Shown here: positions 1-9,231 of the stretch, in pieces
Layout: each line of letters opens with the position of its first letter
Position numbering within the stretch: position 1 is the stretch's first letter
The notes under the pieces: generated by a model
Database searches by the model: none
Told to the model about the DNA's origin: nothing
The model's input: only the letters and a program-made list of their open reading frames with translations
Program-made: the position numbers and the translations under genes
From: Planctomycetota bacterium
GTDB taxonomy: Bacteria > Planctomycetota > Planctomycetia > Pirellulales > Lacipirellulaceae
Assembly: GCA_029781135.1 (NCBI GenBank)
Contig: JAKOXH010000006.1
Coordinates: forward strand, 186,001 to 250,000
Direction: 5' to 3'
Length of the DNA: 64,000 nt

Positions 1-46
1 CGGCGCTGGTCGCCGCTCCGGTGTCTCAGCGGACTTTTTGGAAGAA

Positions 47-132
47 GGAGAGACACGGAGACTAGGAGACAAGGAGATCACGGCTTGCATCGGATTCTCC
101 TTGTCTCCCCCTCTCCTTGTCTCCCTGTCTCG
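47..132. repeat. Long imperfect inverted repeat upstream of murG
   Basis: The left arm (47-78) is built from GGAGACAAGGAGA-like words and the right arm (94-132) from their complement, TCTCCTTGTCTCC-like words. They enclose a 15-base spacer. The palindrome ends 6 bases before the murG ATG, so in mRNA it could fold immediately ahead of the ribosome binding region. It belongs to the style of short-period purine-rich palindromes seen between other genes here (31967, 34503, 44661). Confidence 0.75.
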
Positions 133-138
133 ATCATC

Positions 139-1266
139 ATGCCCCGATCCCCGCACATTGTGTTCGCCGGCGGCAGCTCACCCGGTCGGCTTTATCCCGG
201 CTTGGCGATTGCCGCGCATTTGATGCAACGAATCCCAGATGCCACCATTACGTTCATCGGCGGCGACCGGCCGCAAGACCGACATCTGGTCCGCGCAGCT
301 GGGTTCAAGTTCGCGGGCGTTCCCTCGCGGGCAGAACCAGAAAGCCTTTTGAAGGCGGTGCGATTTGTCACCGATAACGTAGCCGGCTACTGGGCCGCAC
401 GCTGGTTCTTGAAGGAACGTCACGCCACCACATTGATTGGCCTCGGCAGCGCGTCGTGTGCGCCGGCAGTTCGGGCGGCCGTTTCGCGCGGACTTCCCAC
501 CGTGATGCTCGAGCGCGACGTGGTGCCCGGTCGCGTGACCCGTTGGCTAGCCCGTTCGGTCACGACGGTGTGTGCGGGCTTTTCCGAAACTCGTGGCTAT
601 TTTCCCTCGGCTGTATCGTTGACGGTCACCGGCAATCCCGCTCGACCAGCGTTTGAACATCTCTATCGTGCTTCGCGTCTGGCGGAATCATCGCCGCGAG
701 AAAAGCGATTGGTGATCATCGGCGGCACCGCTGGAGCTGGTTCGATTAACGAACACATGCCACTTGCTCTTGCTCGCCTCCGCGATCGACTTGCCGGCTG
801 GCAAATCGTCCACCAGGCGGGTGAAGGACAATTGCAGCAGACGGTTGCACGATATCAAGTCGCGGGTATCGACGCGTTGGTGGTCGCCTTCATTGACGAG
901 ATTGCGCCCGTCTTGTTCGCGTCCGATTTGGTCGTGTGCCGTTCCGGCGGCACGACGCTCGCCGAACTCGCGCTCGCCAGCGTGCCGGCGATTCTCGTCC
1001 CGTATCCTCCGGCGATGGACTATCAACTCGTGAACGCGGAAGTGTTTTCCGCGGCAGGCGCCGCCACCGTGATCGATGAGACCGACCTCGATAGCCCACT
1101 TGCCGACGCCTTCGTGGAACATCTCGACGCTTTGTTAACCGACGAAACTCGCCGCCACCAGATGGCTGCCAATATGCGTCGTCTTGCCCGGCCTGGCGCA
1201 GCGGCCAATATCACGAACATCATCTACGAAACGATGTTCAACACGGCCGCACGGTTTGCCGCGTAA
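139..1266 (+). CDS. murG: UDP-GlcNAc:lipid I GlcNAc transferase (MurG-like)
   Basis: 375-residue GT-B glycosyltransferase matching the MurG family, which adds GlcNAc to undecaprenyl-PP-MurNAc-pentapeptide (lipid I to lipid II) on the inner face of the cytoplasmic membrane. The N-terminal loop is GGSSPGRLYPGLAIA (residues 11-25). The family usually has GGTGGH-x-x-PGLA, so the middle glycines and the conserved His are replaced. The donor-site half is well conserved: CRSGGTTLAELA starts at C267, and a PYPPAMDYQLVNAE segment follows. The start is set at ATG 139, where the protein begins MPRSPHIVFAGG. A longer in-frame start at 85 would be encoded by the repeat arm and is rejected. A divergent family paralogue is possible because of the altered loop. 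Confidence 0.8.
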   Translation: MPRSPHIVFAGGSSPGRLYPGLAIAAHLMQRIPDATITFIGGDRPQDRHLVRAAGFKFAGVPSRAEPESLLKAVRFVTDNVAGYWAARWFLKERHATTLIGLGSASCAPAVRAAVSRGLPTVMLERDVVPGRVTRWLARSVTTVCAGFSETRGYFPSAVSLTVTGNPARPAFEHLYRASRLAESSPREKRLVIIGGTAGAGSINEHMPLALARLRDRLAGWQIVHQAGEGQLQQTVARYQVAGIDALVVAFIDEIAPVLFASDLVVCRSGGTTLAELALASVPAILVPYPPAMDYQLVNAEVFSAAGAATVIDETDLDSPLADAFVEHLDALLTDETRRHQMAANMRRLARPGAAANITNIIYETMFNTAARFAA

Positions 1267-1277
1267 TCGGCAAGCAC

Positions 1278-1400
1278 GTGGGGGCGTCTCCGACGCCGAT
1301 TTCACGCACGCTTCGTGAACGGCTCGAAGTGCGACGCCTCATCGGGGGCGGAGACCCGTCCCACAAGTCTTCCGAGGTTCGATAAGCGATTGGCCCCAAA
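1278..1400. repeat. Interspersed palindromic repeat, GGCGTCTCCGACGCCGAT family
   Basis: Starts with GGGGCGTCTCCGACGCCGAT, continues with CTCGAAGTGCGA and GGGGCGGAGAC, and ends in GATTGGCCCC. The same order of words occurs at 12909-13066, and in partly shuffled form at 6444-6597. The left GGGCCAAT end is missing here, so this copy appears truncated against the murG 3' end (stop 1264-1266). It underlies the first part of the reading frame leading into the next gene. Confidence 0.8.
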
Positions 1401-1494
1401 ACGCCGTGACCTTTGCGAAGAATCGAAAACCGTGCGAGAATCTGGCACGGACGAACGATGTCTTGGACCTATTTTGGGACTGGCCGCCGCCAGG

Positions 1495-2475
1495 ATGACG
1501 ATGCCCCGCAATTGCAACGGTAACCTCTGCGGAACCTCGACACGCGTGCGGGCCGCCTTCTTGTGCTATGTATGTGCCACCACGTTCCACGGAATCATTC
1601 ATGCGGAAGAGAGTGCCAACGCTTCACTGTTTCCCGCCGAGCTTGTGAAGTGGCAGCCGCGGCAGGGGAATCCAATCTTTCGAGCGGAAGGGTCAGGAAG
1701 TTGGGACGTGAAGATTCGTGAACGCGGTTGGATTCTGCACGACGGAAAAGAATTTCGACTTTGGTTCACCGGGTACGACGGCACGCGCGACGGCATTAAG
1801 CTGCTCGGCTACGCAACATCGTCGGACGGCCTGAAATGGCAGCGCTCGCCCAAAAACCCGCTGGTGCGGAATCACTGGGTGGAAGACATGTGCGTCGTGT
1901 GGCAGGGCGGCATCTATTATATGTTCGCCGAGGGGCCGGAAGACAATCACGCCGTAATGCTCACTTCCCTGGACGGCGTGGAATGGAAGTGGCATGGTCC
2001 CCTTGAAGTTCGCACCGCCGATGGCGCGCACTCGGCGAAAAAACCCTGCGGCACGCCGACGGTATGGTTCGAGAACGGCGCGTGGTATTTGTTTTACGAA
2101 TGGCTCGATCGGGGTGTCTGGCTAGCGAAAACGCGCGATCCGCTGTCGCTCGTTTGGACGAACGTGCAGGACGAACCGGTGCTCGTGCCGGGGCCGGCCG
2201 ACTACGACAGAGACATGATCGCCGTGGACCAGGTCCTCAAGCTTCGCGATGCTTACTACGCCATCTATCACGGCAGCGGCAGCGGCAAGCTGGTGCCGCG
2301 AACTTGGAATACGGACATCGCCCGGTCAACGGACCTGTTGCACTGGACCAAGTACACCAAGAACCCAATCGTCGTGGGCGACAAATCGAGCGGTGAACTG
2401 GTTCCCATCGACGGACACTTTCGCCTCTACACCATGCACGATCAGGTGGACGTGTTTGAATCGACGGCGAAGTAG
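1495..2475 (+). CDS. Exported five-bladed beta-propeller, glycosidase-like
   Basis: 326 residues. The N-terminus looks like a signal peptide (hydrophobic stretch AAFLCYVCATTFHGIIHA before EESANAS). The rest has repeated propeller-type strands such as FRLWFTGYDG, LGYATSSDGLKWQR, IYYMFAEGPED, AWYLFYEWLDRGVWLAKTRD and NTDIARSTDLLHWTKY. These SxDGxxW blades are typical of the GH43/GH32/GH130 clans, which act on plant or microbial polysaccharides. I cannot assign the family or confirm the acidic catalytic residues by eye. The frame is open from 1315, but that part is repeat DNA, so ATG 1495 (alternative 1501) is preferred. Confidence 0.65.
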   Translation: MTMPRNCNGNLCGTSTRVRAAFLCYVCATTFHGIIHAEESANASLFPAELVKWQPRQGNPIFRAEGSGSWDVKIRERGWILHDGKEFRLWFTGYDGTRDGIKLLGYATSSDGLKWQRSPKNPLVRNHWVEDMCVVWQGGIYYMFAEGPEDNHAVMLTSLDGVEWKWHGPLEVRTADGAHSAKKPCGTPTVWFENGAWYLFYEWLDRGVWLAKTRDPLSLVWTNVQDEPVLVPGPADYDRDMIAVDQVLKLRDAYYAIYHGSGSGKLVPRTWNTDIARSTDLLHWTKYTKNPIVVGDKSSGELVPIDGHFRLYTMHDQVDVFESTAK

Positions 2476-2517
2476 ACCGAAAGGACCGACGGTACAAGCG
2501 GCGATTGTGTCGCGAAT

Positions 2518-3003
2518 CTAGGGCTTCGGAATGGCCGTGCGGAACTTGTCGGCGTCGGCCGCTTCCACGTAGCCGAGACGGTAGCCGATGAGGTGCGTAC
2601 CGTCTTTGCCGGTGCGTTCGTAGGCGATGATGCCGTGATCGATAAGCCGGCCTGCCGCGGCGCCGTACTCGATGACAAAGGGTTGGCCATCACGCGGCGA
2701 TACAAGCAACTCATCCACCGTGTTCGCGCCAGCTTTCTTGAGGATGGCACTGCCGGCGTCGGTCAACAGCTTCTTGAATTCGGCTTCATTCGCGGGGGGA
2801 TGATTCTGATGCGTATTCAAATAGCCGGCGTACTGTTTCGCTACCACAGTGAGTCGAGCAATTCCTCCACCATCCGATGCGGCCTGCGGCGAGGCCCCGC
2901 AACCACCTCCCAAGAAACTAACGACGACACATAGCAGCAGACCGGTAGGCACCAGCCGGCGGTTGCCGCCGTTCGTACACCAAGATACTTTGGGAGCACC
3001 CAT
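2518..3003 (-). CDS. Hypothetical lipoprotein-like exported protein
   Basis: 161 residues. It has a hydrophobic N-terminal segment (GLLLCVVVSFLGGGCGAS) ending in a Cys that could be lipidated, although the residues before the Cys (GGG) are not a textbook lipobox. The remainder is about 120 residues with no recognised domain; LTVVAKQYAGYLNTHQNHPPANEAEFKKLL suggests a helical start. It lies 18 bases downstream of the DUF1559 gene on the same strand. Such DUF1559-plus-lipoprotein pairs are common in planctomycetes, so co-transcription is likely. Confidence 0.65.
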   Translation of the reverse strand: MGAPKVSWCTNGGNRRLVPTGLLLCVVVSFLGGGCGASPQAASDGGGIARLTVVAKQYAGYLNTHQNHPPANEAEFKKLLTDAGSAILKKAGANTVDELLVSPRDGQPFVIEYGAAAGRLIDHGIIAYERTGKDGTHLIGYRLGYVEAADADKFRTAIPKP

Positions 3004-3021
3004 GATTCCGCTCGGTGACCG

Positions 3022-4116
3022 CTACTCCTCGAGATTCATATTCTCACCATCGGCCCGGTGCCCCATGCGATTGAATGTTTCCAGGTCGATGTCGTAGCTC
3101 AGCGACCGCACCGAGGCATCGGCAAACGCAGTGTTGAAAACGCTCGCGTGCGCCGAGCCAACGATATACCCTTCAGGACCGGTTCCAGCGACCACACCGT
3201 TGCCAAATAAATACGTGTCGGCATCTCGGGCGGGCGAACAAATGGTCAGGCGAATTGTGTCGGGATCCCAGCCGTCCGACCAGCCGCGGTCGTCGTACCA
3301 TTCGCTGTCAAAATAGGTGGAGGGACGCAAGCGTTTCTCGCTGATGATCGCGGTCTTGCTCGTGCCATCGACGATCTTGGCCGGCGTAATTAGCTCGCCA
3401 TAGCCGAGATCGGCCACATTAGCGCCCCGCGAACCATTCTTCACCCAATAGCTGCTGCGAATGATGACCCCCCAGAATTTCAGGAAATTTGTTTTGAGTT
3501 TCGACGCCGGCACCGGATTGAAATCGTTGCCGCCCGACCGGCTGCCCCAAAAACCATACGAGCTTCCACATCCGCCCGGGGGCTTGATTAGCAGATTGAA
3601 TAGGGTGTCACCCAATTGCGAGCGACTGGGAACGGGCGTCAACGCCGCATAGTCCATGAGATAGGCATACGGCGCGATAACTGCCTTCGTCGGACGGCGC
3701 CGGGTCGGGCAAAAATACTGGCTGACCGGCGTGCTCGTCATTTGATCGGTCGTCGCCACATCGTGCACGGCGCCTTCTTCCAGGTACGGCAGTATCTGGT
3801 ACGCCCAACTCAAGCCCTGCTTCTCAGGGCCAAACGGCTTACCGCCGGAAGTGTAATCTTCAATGCTGGGCCACGGTTCGACACCACCCGTGGGGAAAAC
3901 GCCGTAAGCGCTAACGTGGTTGTGCATCGCGACGATCATCTGCCGCAATTGGTTGATGCACTGGGATCGTCGCGCCGCCTCGCGGGCCGCTTGGATCGCC
4001 GGAAGCAACAGGGCAACGAGAATACCGATAATCGCAATCACGACCAAGAGTTCGACCAACGTGAAGCCCGCGACGTTGCGACGATGACCAAATTGTGACG
4101 CGTTGCGAACTGCCAT
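3022..4116 (-). CDS. DUF1559 pseudopilin-like protein
   Basis: 364 residues. It starts with a type IV pilin-like prepilin signal: G17-FTLVELLVV with Glu at +5, followed by a hydrophobic helix and [11 protein letters not shown], the signature of the planctomycete DUF1559 family. The C-terminus carries the family's H-x9-D region as [15 protein letters not shown], with DA in place of the usual DG. The start at 4116 is supported by a TTGGAGG ribosome binding site about 6 bases upstream; the frame is open further to 4599 but without coding character. Family members are numerous in each planctomycete genome, and their role (surface fibres or secretion) is unproven. Confidence 0.88.
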   Translation of the reverse strand: MAVRNASQFGHRRNVAGFTLVELLVVIAIIGILVALLLPAIQAAREAARRSQCINQLRQMIVAMHNHVSAYGVFPTGGVEPWPSIEDYTSGGKPFGPEKQGLSWAYQILPYLEEGAVHDVATTDQMTSTPVSQYFCPTRRRPTKAVIAPYAYLMDYAALTPVPSRSQLGDTLFNLLIKPPGGCGSSYGFWGSRSGGNDFNPVPASKLKTNFLKFWGVIIRSSYWVKNGSRGANVADLGYGELITPAKIVDGTSKTAIISEKRLRPSTYFDSEWYDDRGWSDGWDPDTIRLTICSPARDADTYLFGNGVVAGTGPEGYIVGSAHASVFNTAFADASVRSLSYDIDLETFNRMGHRADGENMNLEE

Positions 4117-4303
4117 CGACCAACCTCCAAATGATGAGTTTGTGGAGTCTTCCTGCGATTCGTCGCTTTCTTCGCCGACTCGGTTCACGAGAAGATGCGT
4201 CCGAATCAGCATGACCAAGCGCAGTAAACTCCAGTTGGAGCAGTGAAAAGTTAGGCCGCCGAGAAGATCAATTGAACCGCCTGAAAACCAGTCTACCCAT
4301 TTC

Positions 4304-4984
4304 TCACACACAATGCCATACTCCCACAACTGCCGGTGGGTAATGCCGCACGTCCCAATTGTCGGCCGGGCATCTGCGGGGACGAACGTTTTCGATGAGT
4401 TCAAAATCAAACGGCTGCTCGGCTTCCACGACAACGATACTATCGGCCGGGGCGAACTGGCAGATTTGGCCAATAAGGTCGAGCATTTCCGTTTGTCGTT
4501 CGCTGTAAAACGCATACGGAGGGCTGCAGAAAACAAGCCAGGGCAGGGTCGTCGCAGCCGCCAGTGCGGGAAGATCGCGCTTTCCCCAAACGAATGCACT
4601 GGTGACGAGCAGGGCCGTGCGATCGGCGACAGCCAAAATGCGAATGTTCTCGGTGACTATGCGGGCGGTTGGCACGTGCCGTTCGATGAATGTCGCGGAC
4701 GGCGACCCGCGGCTGATTGCCTCCAGGCCCAAGGCGCCGGTACCGGCGAACAGATCGATGGCATGCCGACCGGCGCAGCCCGTGCCAATGAGGTTAAAGA
4801 TCGCCTCGCGGGTGCGGTGCTTCATCGGCCGCACCACCGGATCGCCATGATAATTAAGCCGCCGGCCACGAAACGTGCCGCCGATAATCCGCACCTCGGC
4901 ATCGCGCTCCGCGGTCGAGGCGTGCCGCGGTCGTTTTTCCGTTTTGCGATTGCGGGTCACTACGGTTGCGCCTTGCTTAATCAA
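4304..4984 (-). CDS. rsmD: 16S rRNA (guanine-N2)-methyltransferase RsmD
   Basis: 226-residue class I SAM methyltransferase that methylates G966 of 16S rRNA during 30S assembly. Visible family features are [13 protein letters not shown] (31-43), [15 protein letters not shown] (52-66), the SAM-binding loop [17 protein letters not shown] (77-93) and the catalytic motif read as CSPPY (153-157). RsmD normally has DPPY or NPPY, so the Ser at 154 is unusual. Length is slightly above the 180-200 residues usual for the family because of a basic N-terminal extension; an internal start is possible. Confidence 0.88.
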   Translation of the reverse strand: MIKQGATVVTRNRKTEKRPRHASTAERDAEVRIIGGTFRGRRLNYHGDPVVRPMKHRTREAIFNLIGTGCAGRHAIDLFAGTGALGLEAISRGSPSATFIERHVPTARIVTENIRILAVADRTALLVTSAFVWGKRDLPALAAATTLPWLVFCSPPYAFYSERQTEMLDLIGQICQFAPADSIVVVEAEQPFDFELIENVRPRRCPADNWDVRHYPPAVVGVWHCV

Positions 4985-5076
4985 ACGAACGTGCTGGTCG
5001 TGCGGAGCGTACTTGTGTTATCGTGTGGGCACGGCTAAATGTCTAGCAGTTAACACGTTTTGGGTTTGATACGTAA

Positions 5077-6390
5077 ATGAAACATTCATTGCAAACAGCG
5101 GTATTGGGAGTATTCACGGCAATTGTTTTGTGTGGCGCCGCAGTAACTCCAGCGGAGGATAAGCCAGCAGGGCCGACAAAGGCGGCCGAGAAAGCCGCAG
5201 CAGCGCCAAACCCAGCGGCAGCGCAAGCCAAAGCCGCCTTCGACGCCAAGTTCGAAGAGTACAAGCAAGCCGTGCGTGAAATCGAAAAACTGCAGGCCGA
5301 ATTCCAGACCGCGGACTCCGCTCGACGAGTCAAGCTGAACGAAGAAGTGACCGGTCTGATCGCCCACACGCAATCGCGTGTAAACGCACTGGTGGAGGCC
5401 GCCAAGGCCGCGTATCAAGCCGCGCCGAACGCCAATCCCGAAATTACCGGCTTACTAACGGCGGTCGCTCAATACTACACGGTGGGCCGGCAAATCGGTC
5501 CGGGGAGCCCCGCACCAGGGAATTCAAGCGACATCTATTATCCCATTGACGGCGGCGATCAATATGAGCGCGCCCTGCCAATTATCAAGTTGCTGATCGA
5601 CGGCGGTTCCCAAGACCGTGCGCTGTACGTTTATGGGTTCGTCGGCGCGGTTGTAACCAATGATTACGACCTGGCGGAAAAATACCTGATTAAGGCGAAA
5701 GAAACGCGCGCCATCGACGACTTCACCATGGCGGCCGGTCGGAGCGAGGAGAGCGACCCTCAGGCCGGCGTCCACAAAACGGTGGACCATCTGCTCACGA
5801 CCTGCCTCGAAAACTTCGACGACTACCACATTCTCTGGAAAAAAGAAGCGGAAGTTCGCGCGGCGGAAGCCAAGGCGAACGATTTGCCGCGAGCTAAACT
5901 GACAACCACGAAGGGCGAAATCGTCGTCGAACTCTTCGAGAACGAAGCGCCGGAAACAGTCGCCAACTTTCTTACGCTCGTGAAACAAGGCTTCTACAAC
6001 GGCAGCCCGTTCCATCGCGTGTTGCCTGAATTCATGGCCCAAGGCGGCGCGAAGACCGACGATGGCCAGGGCGGGCCGGGGTATACCATCCGCTGCGAGT
6101 GCTATAAGCCCGATTATCGCCGCCATTTCCGCGGCACGCTCAGCATGGCCCATGCGGGCCGCGATACGGGAAATTCCCAGTTTTTTCTCACCTTTGTGCC
6201 CACTCCTCATTTGAATGGCCGCCACACGGCATTTGGGCGCGTGATCGAAGGGATGGAGGTATTGGGAGACTTGCAGCATCGCTCGCCCATGCATGAGCAG
6301 AATCCGCCCAAGCCCGATCGCATAATCAAGGCCGAGGTGGTCCGCGACCGGGGGCACGAATACAAGTTCGAAAAGCTGCCGGGAAGATAG
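5077..6390 (+). CDS. Exported cyclophilin-type peptidyl-prolyl isomerase
   Basis: 437 residues. A signal peptide (about 1-26) precedes an Ala/Pro-rich, then helical region with AAFDAKFEEYKQAVREIEKLQAEF and TPR-like segments. The C-terminal 160 residues are a cyclophilin domain: TTTKGEIVVELFENEAPETVANF, SPFHRVLPEFMAQGG, SMAHAGRDTGNSQFFLTF and HTAFGRVIEGMEVL. The catalytic Arg of FHR and the QFF core are present. It catalyses cis-trans isomerisation of prolyl bonds, here presumably in the periplasm. The large N-terminal extension is characteristic of planctomycete members rather than of PpiA/PpiB. Confidence 0.9.
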   Translation: MKHSLQTAVLGVFTAIVLCGAAVTPAEDKPAGPTKAAEKAAAAPNPAAAQAKAAFDAKFEEYKQAVREIEKLQAEFQTADSARRVKLNEEVTGLIAHTQSRVNALVEAAKAAYQAAPNANPEITGLLTAVAQYYTVGRQIGPGSPAPGNSSDIYYPIDGGDQYERALPIIKLLIDGGSQDRALYVYGFVGAVVTNDYDLAEKYLIKAKETRAIDDFTMAAGRSEESDPQAGVHKTVDHLLTTCLENFDDYHILWKKEAEVRAAEAKANDLPRAKLTTTKGEIVVELFENEAPETVANFLTLVKQGFYNGSPFHRVLPEFMAQGGAKTDDGQGGPGYTIRCECYKPDYRRHFRGTLSMAHAGRDTGNSQFFLTFVPTPHLNGRHTAFGRVIEGMEVLGDLQHRSPMHEQNPPKPDRIIKAEVVRDRGHEYKFEKLPGR

Positions 6391-6443
6391 CTGTCGCTCC
6401 ACTTCCTCTCGGCAAGATTCTCTTGGCGGATGGGCTCTCGGCC

Positions 6444-6597
6444 AGGGCCAATCCGTTACTGCAACTGGGAAGGCTTGTGGGAGGGGTCTCCGAACCCGAT
6501 GGGAGACCGCACTTCAAGTCATTTCCGAAGTTATCGCGAAATCGGCGTCGGAGACGCCCCCCCCGGATTCGCCAAATTGAAGAAGTGATTGGTCCTG
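6444..6597. repeat. Interspersed palindromic repeat, GGCGTCTCCGACGCCGAT family
   Basis: Begins AGGGCCAAT and ends GATTGGTCCT, matching the inverted termini of the copy at 12909-13066. Inside are GTGGGAGGGGTCTCCGAACCCGAT and, on the other side, CGGCGTCGGAGACGCC, so this copy is rearranged or folds differently from the others. Confidence 0.75.
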
Positions 6598-6713
6598 GGC
6601 ACTTGGCCCTGGTCCCACGCCACAATGTTCGCCGTACGCGAATGGCGTAGAAAATTTCTTCCGCCGCCAAGTTCGAGGGCTTGCCGAGATTATCGCTAGC
6701 CACTAAAATCCTT

Positions 6714-6732
6714 ATTGATTTTGAATCTCAAT
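6714..6732. promoter_or_regulatory. Candidate Fur-type palindromic operator
   Basis: ATTGATTTTGAATCTCAAT is a 19-base near-palindrome (7 of 9 pairs match) flanked by a second pair of arms, TTATTG and CAATAA. By eye 12 of 19 bases match the classical Fur box. It lies about 500 bases upstream of the next gene, so a role at that promoter is not established. It could be chance in an AT-rich patch. Confidence 0.25.
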
Positions 6733-6896
6733 ACCAATAAGATTGATTTATGTACGTTGTGACAAGCGGTTTTGCGGTCGGCGGTTCGCGATCCCAACGA
6801 GAATCACGAGCCGTCGGTTTCCAGCGGACGGCTTTGAATTGCCGTTGCGAAACGCCAAATGCGCGGTGAACCGCGCGACTTCGAGACAATACCAAG

Positions 6897-7012
6897 GGGG
6901 ATGTAACCCCCCGTTGAAAAACGGCACTGGCTCGCGGAACAACAGTGAAAATGCCGAGGAATTCGCTCCCGATGGGCGTGCCTGTCCCCATTTTCAACGG
7001 GTTGTTACCCCC
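6897..7012. repeat. Long inverted repeat with CCCGTTGAAAA arms
   Basis: The left arm contains TAACCCCCCGTTGAAAAACGG, then CACTGGCTCGC. The right arm, read on the other strand, contains TAACAACCCGTTGAAAATGG, then GACAGGCACGC. The unit is a separate repeat family from the others in the window and I saw only this copy. Confidence 0.7.
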
Positions 7013-7229
7013 TAACTTTGTTGACGGAACTAGCGATGGCGTTGCCTACTTACCGCGGTCGGCGCCTTCCAACATGACCGAATTGGGATGGCTGTTTACA
7101 ATGGAAACTGACTATTGGCCGGAGTCTAGTTCGAAGAATCGGCGAACTAATATGGACAACTTGCGGTCGCGATTCGCGCGGACCAAGGTCGCCGGCTGAC
7201 TAATTAATGCACCGAGGAGTGGAGATCCA

Positions 7230-7937
7230 ATGACGAGACGAGCCTGGGCAGTTTTGATTTCGTTTGTTACGCTAGTCGGCGCGATTGCACCCCTGGCACG
7301 AGCAACGGCACCCTATACCGAGAATTTCACCAACGACGTTGCCAACTGGGCCAATGGCGCCGGCAATGGCTTGGTGACGTACGTCCCCAGCGGCGGACCC
7401 GACGGTAGCAGCTACGCTTCCACAACGGCCTCGCCAGCCGGATCGCCCGACGGCAATCGCTTCATCTTGTTCCGCGGCCAGGACAACTTCAATTCCAGCA
7501 ACCATGCCTTCGAGGGCAACTGGCTAAGCAGCGGGATCGTTGAGTTCAGCGACTATGTTTGGCACAACGCGCCGGTTTCCCTGCCGTTTTGGGTGCGCTT
7601 TGCCAATCCGACCGGCTCATTTTCCGCCGTTGGCGGCGATAACTTCACCAACGTCCCGCCCAATACTTGGACGAAATTGAGCTACAAGATTGCGGCCTCG
7701 GAAATCAACGTAACGCTCTTCCCCGAGGGGCCGCCATCGGTTTTCAACTCGACGTTTACCAATATCGGCCGTGTGCAAATTGGTTACACCGTTCCCGCTG
7801 GGTTTGGTGCCGACACAAATACGTATACGTTCGGCCTCGACCAGCCCTCGATAGCGATTCCGGAACCCGCGAGCGCTCTCTTATTGGCAGGCGGTGCGCT
7901 GCTCGGTCTGTTGGTTCGGCGACGGTCCGAGTTCTGA
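7230..7937 (+). CDS. PEP-CTERM sorting-signal exported protein
   Basis: 235 residues with a signal peptide (about 1-25, cleaved near ARA-TAPY). The C-terminal sorting signal starts at PEP (211-213) and continues with a hydrophobic stretch and RRRSEF. PEP-CTERM proteins are processed by exosortase and are linked to exopolysaccharide or surface display. The middle 180 residues look beta-rich (TENFTNDVANWANGAG, WVRFANPTGSFSAVGGD) and may be a carbohydrate-binding or lectin-like fold, but I cannot name it. An AGGAG ribosome binding site lies about 12 bases before the ATG. First gene of a three-gene cluster with the next PEP-CTERM gene and a DUF1559 gene. Confidence 0.87.
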   Translation: MTRRAWAVLISFVTLVGAIAPLARATAPYTENFTNDVANWANGAGNGLVTYVPSGGPDGSSYASTTASPAGSPDGNRFILFRGQDNFNSSNHAFEGNWLSSGIVEFSDYVWHNAPVSLPFWVRFANPTGSFSAVGGDNFTNVPPNTWTKLSYKIAASEINVTLFPEGPPSVFNSTFTNIGRVQIGYTVPAGFGADTNTYTFGLDQPSIAIPEPASALLLAGGALLGLLVRRRSEF

Positions 7938-7977
7938 GGTTTTTCATGAACAGCGTGAACGCCGATAGGAATCGCGG

Positions 7978-9231
7978 ATGAGGATTTCCGGAACGAAAGC
8001 AGCGATATGTATGGTTGGCGCGCTCATGACTTTGCTCGCCACCACGCCGCTGCGCGCCGCGACCGCCACTTGGACAACCTCCGACCTGGACACATGGATT
8101 TACAATAATGCTTTTCAGCCGGGCAGTTCGACGGCGGCGCCATCGTGGCTGAATATCGTCACGATCAATCCGTCGACGCAGCAGTTCAACCCCATGTCCG
8201 GCATCGATCCTGCTCGCTTGGGTTCGGCACTCTATGCTTTCAATTCCAGTGGGAAGATCACACCCGGGCTGGCCCCAAGCCGTTACCAGATCAACTCCGT
8301 GACGTTCACGGCGTCATGTCAGTTGGCGGGCGAATTAGCTGCTCTTTATGAAAATCAGCCCGTAAGCCAATCTCAGATCCTTTCCGAAGTTGCGACAAAC
8401 AGTGTGAATTGGCAGAAGCCGATGGAGCTTTACGGCGTCGGTTTTCGCGGCGGTTACACCGGCTTTGAATTTGGCGCTGCCTCGCCCGGACCACCGCTGT
8501 TTGAAGAGTTGGTTCATGGGTATTCCGGCGCGGGTGGAAGTTATGTCGTTTACCCGGTTGTGGGAAGCAGTTCGCAGCCTGGGGCGTACGTCGATGTTTC
8601 AAATAGCGTGACCGGCGGCTTCAGTGCGACAGAGTCGGGCAATACCACCGCTCCCTTCACACCAACCCCTTGGTCGATCGGCACCACGAATCTCAACCGG
8701 GGCGATCCGTTGCCGACCGTTGCGACATTTACGTTCTCGGTCGATCTCAACGGCACTGGCGTCCGTTCATACGTGCAGCAATCGCTAGCCAACGGCGGCG
8801 TCGGTTTCGTGGTGTCGTCGTTGCACGCCACGACGGACTACGGCGGCTCCGGCGTGTACCCACGGTGGTACACCAAAGAGTCGGCTGGTTTTCCGGAGAA
8901 CGCGCCGCCTGCGCTGATGCCGCAACTAGTAATCGATTACACGATTCTCCCGGCGGGGGTGCCTGGCGATTACAACGGCAACGGTACGGTCGACGCGGCC
9001 GACTATGTGCTCTGGCGCAATGGCGGCCCGCTGCAAAATGAAGTCGAGGATATCGGTTCAATAACGGTTCAAGATTACACTGCTTGGCGCACGCGGTTTG
9101 GCAATATTGCCGCTACTGCCGCCAGTTTGGGGGATGGTGCAATGGTTCCAGAGCCGGCCACAATTATGGTTTCCTCAATCTGGGTGGCATGGATGATCGG
9201 AACGGCACGAAGCCGAAGAGTTCAAGGATGA
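7978..9231 (+). CDS. PEP-CTERM protein with dockerin-type calcium segment
   Basis: 417 residues. A signal peptide ends near RAA-TATW, and a large beta-rich region follows. From about residue 330 there is a dockerin-like calcium-binding repeat (GDYNGNGTVDAADYVLWRN, then a second loop ending DYTAWRTRFG). The sorting signal PEPATIMVSS with a hydrophobic helix and basic end covers 391-417. Planctomycetes carry many such dockerin/PEP-CTERM proteins without classical cellulosomes. The stop overlaps the next gene's ATG by 4 bases (ATGA), suggesting translational coupling. Confidence 0.87.
   Translation: MRISGTKAAICMVGALMTLLATTPLRAATATWTTSDLDTWIYNNAFQPGSSTAAPSWLNIVTINPSTQQFNPMSGIDPARLGSALYAFNSSGKITPGLAPSRYQINSVTFTASCQLAGELAALYENQPVSQSQILSEVATNSVNWQKPMELYGVGFRGGYTGFEFGAASPGPPLFEELVHGYSGAGGSYVVYPVVGSSSQPGAYVDVSNSVTGGFSATESGNTTAPFTPTPWSIGTTNLNRGDPLPTVATFTFSVDLNGTGVRSYVQQSLANGGVGFVVSSLHATTDYGGSGVYPRWYTKESAGFPENAPPALMPQLVIDYTILPAGVPGDYNGNGTVDAADYVLWRNGGPLQNEVEDIGSITVQDYTAWRTRFGNIAATAASLGDGAMVPEPATIMVSSIWVAWMIGTARSRRVQG

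Larger units (their letters stand above)
6391..7229. other. 839-base non-coding region with three sequence elements
   Basis: I find no convincing gene here. It holds a copy of the GGCGTCTCCGACGCCGAT-family palindrome (6444-6597), an AT-rich palindrome (6714-6732) and a second long inverted repeat (6897-7012). Short open frames starting in the repeats (for example at 6945) are not supported by a ribosome binding site or coding character. Confidence 0.6.

Noticed and set aside
6945-7199. 84-codon open frame before the first PEP-CTERM gene
   Set aside because: It starts within an inverted repeat and has no ribosome site or recognisable protein character.
7978-9231. Possible cellulosome component from the dockerin-like segment
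   Set aside because: No cohesin or scaffoldin gene is in the window, and dockerin-like segments are widespread in planctomycetes without cellulosomes.
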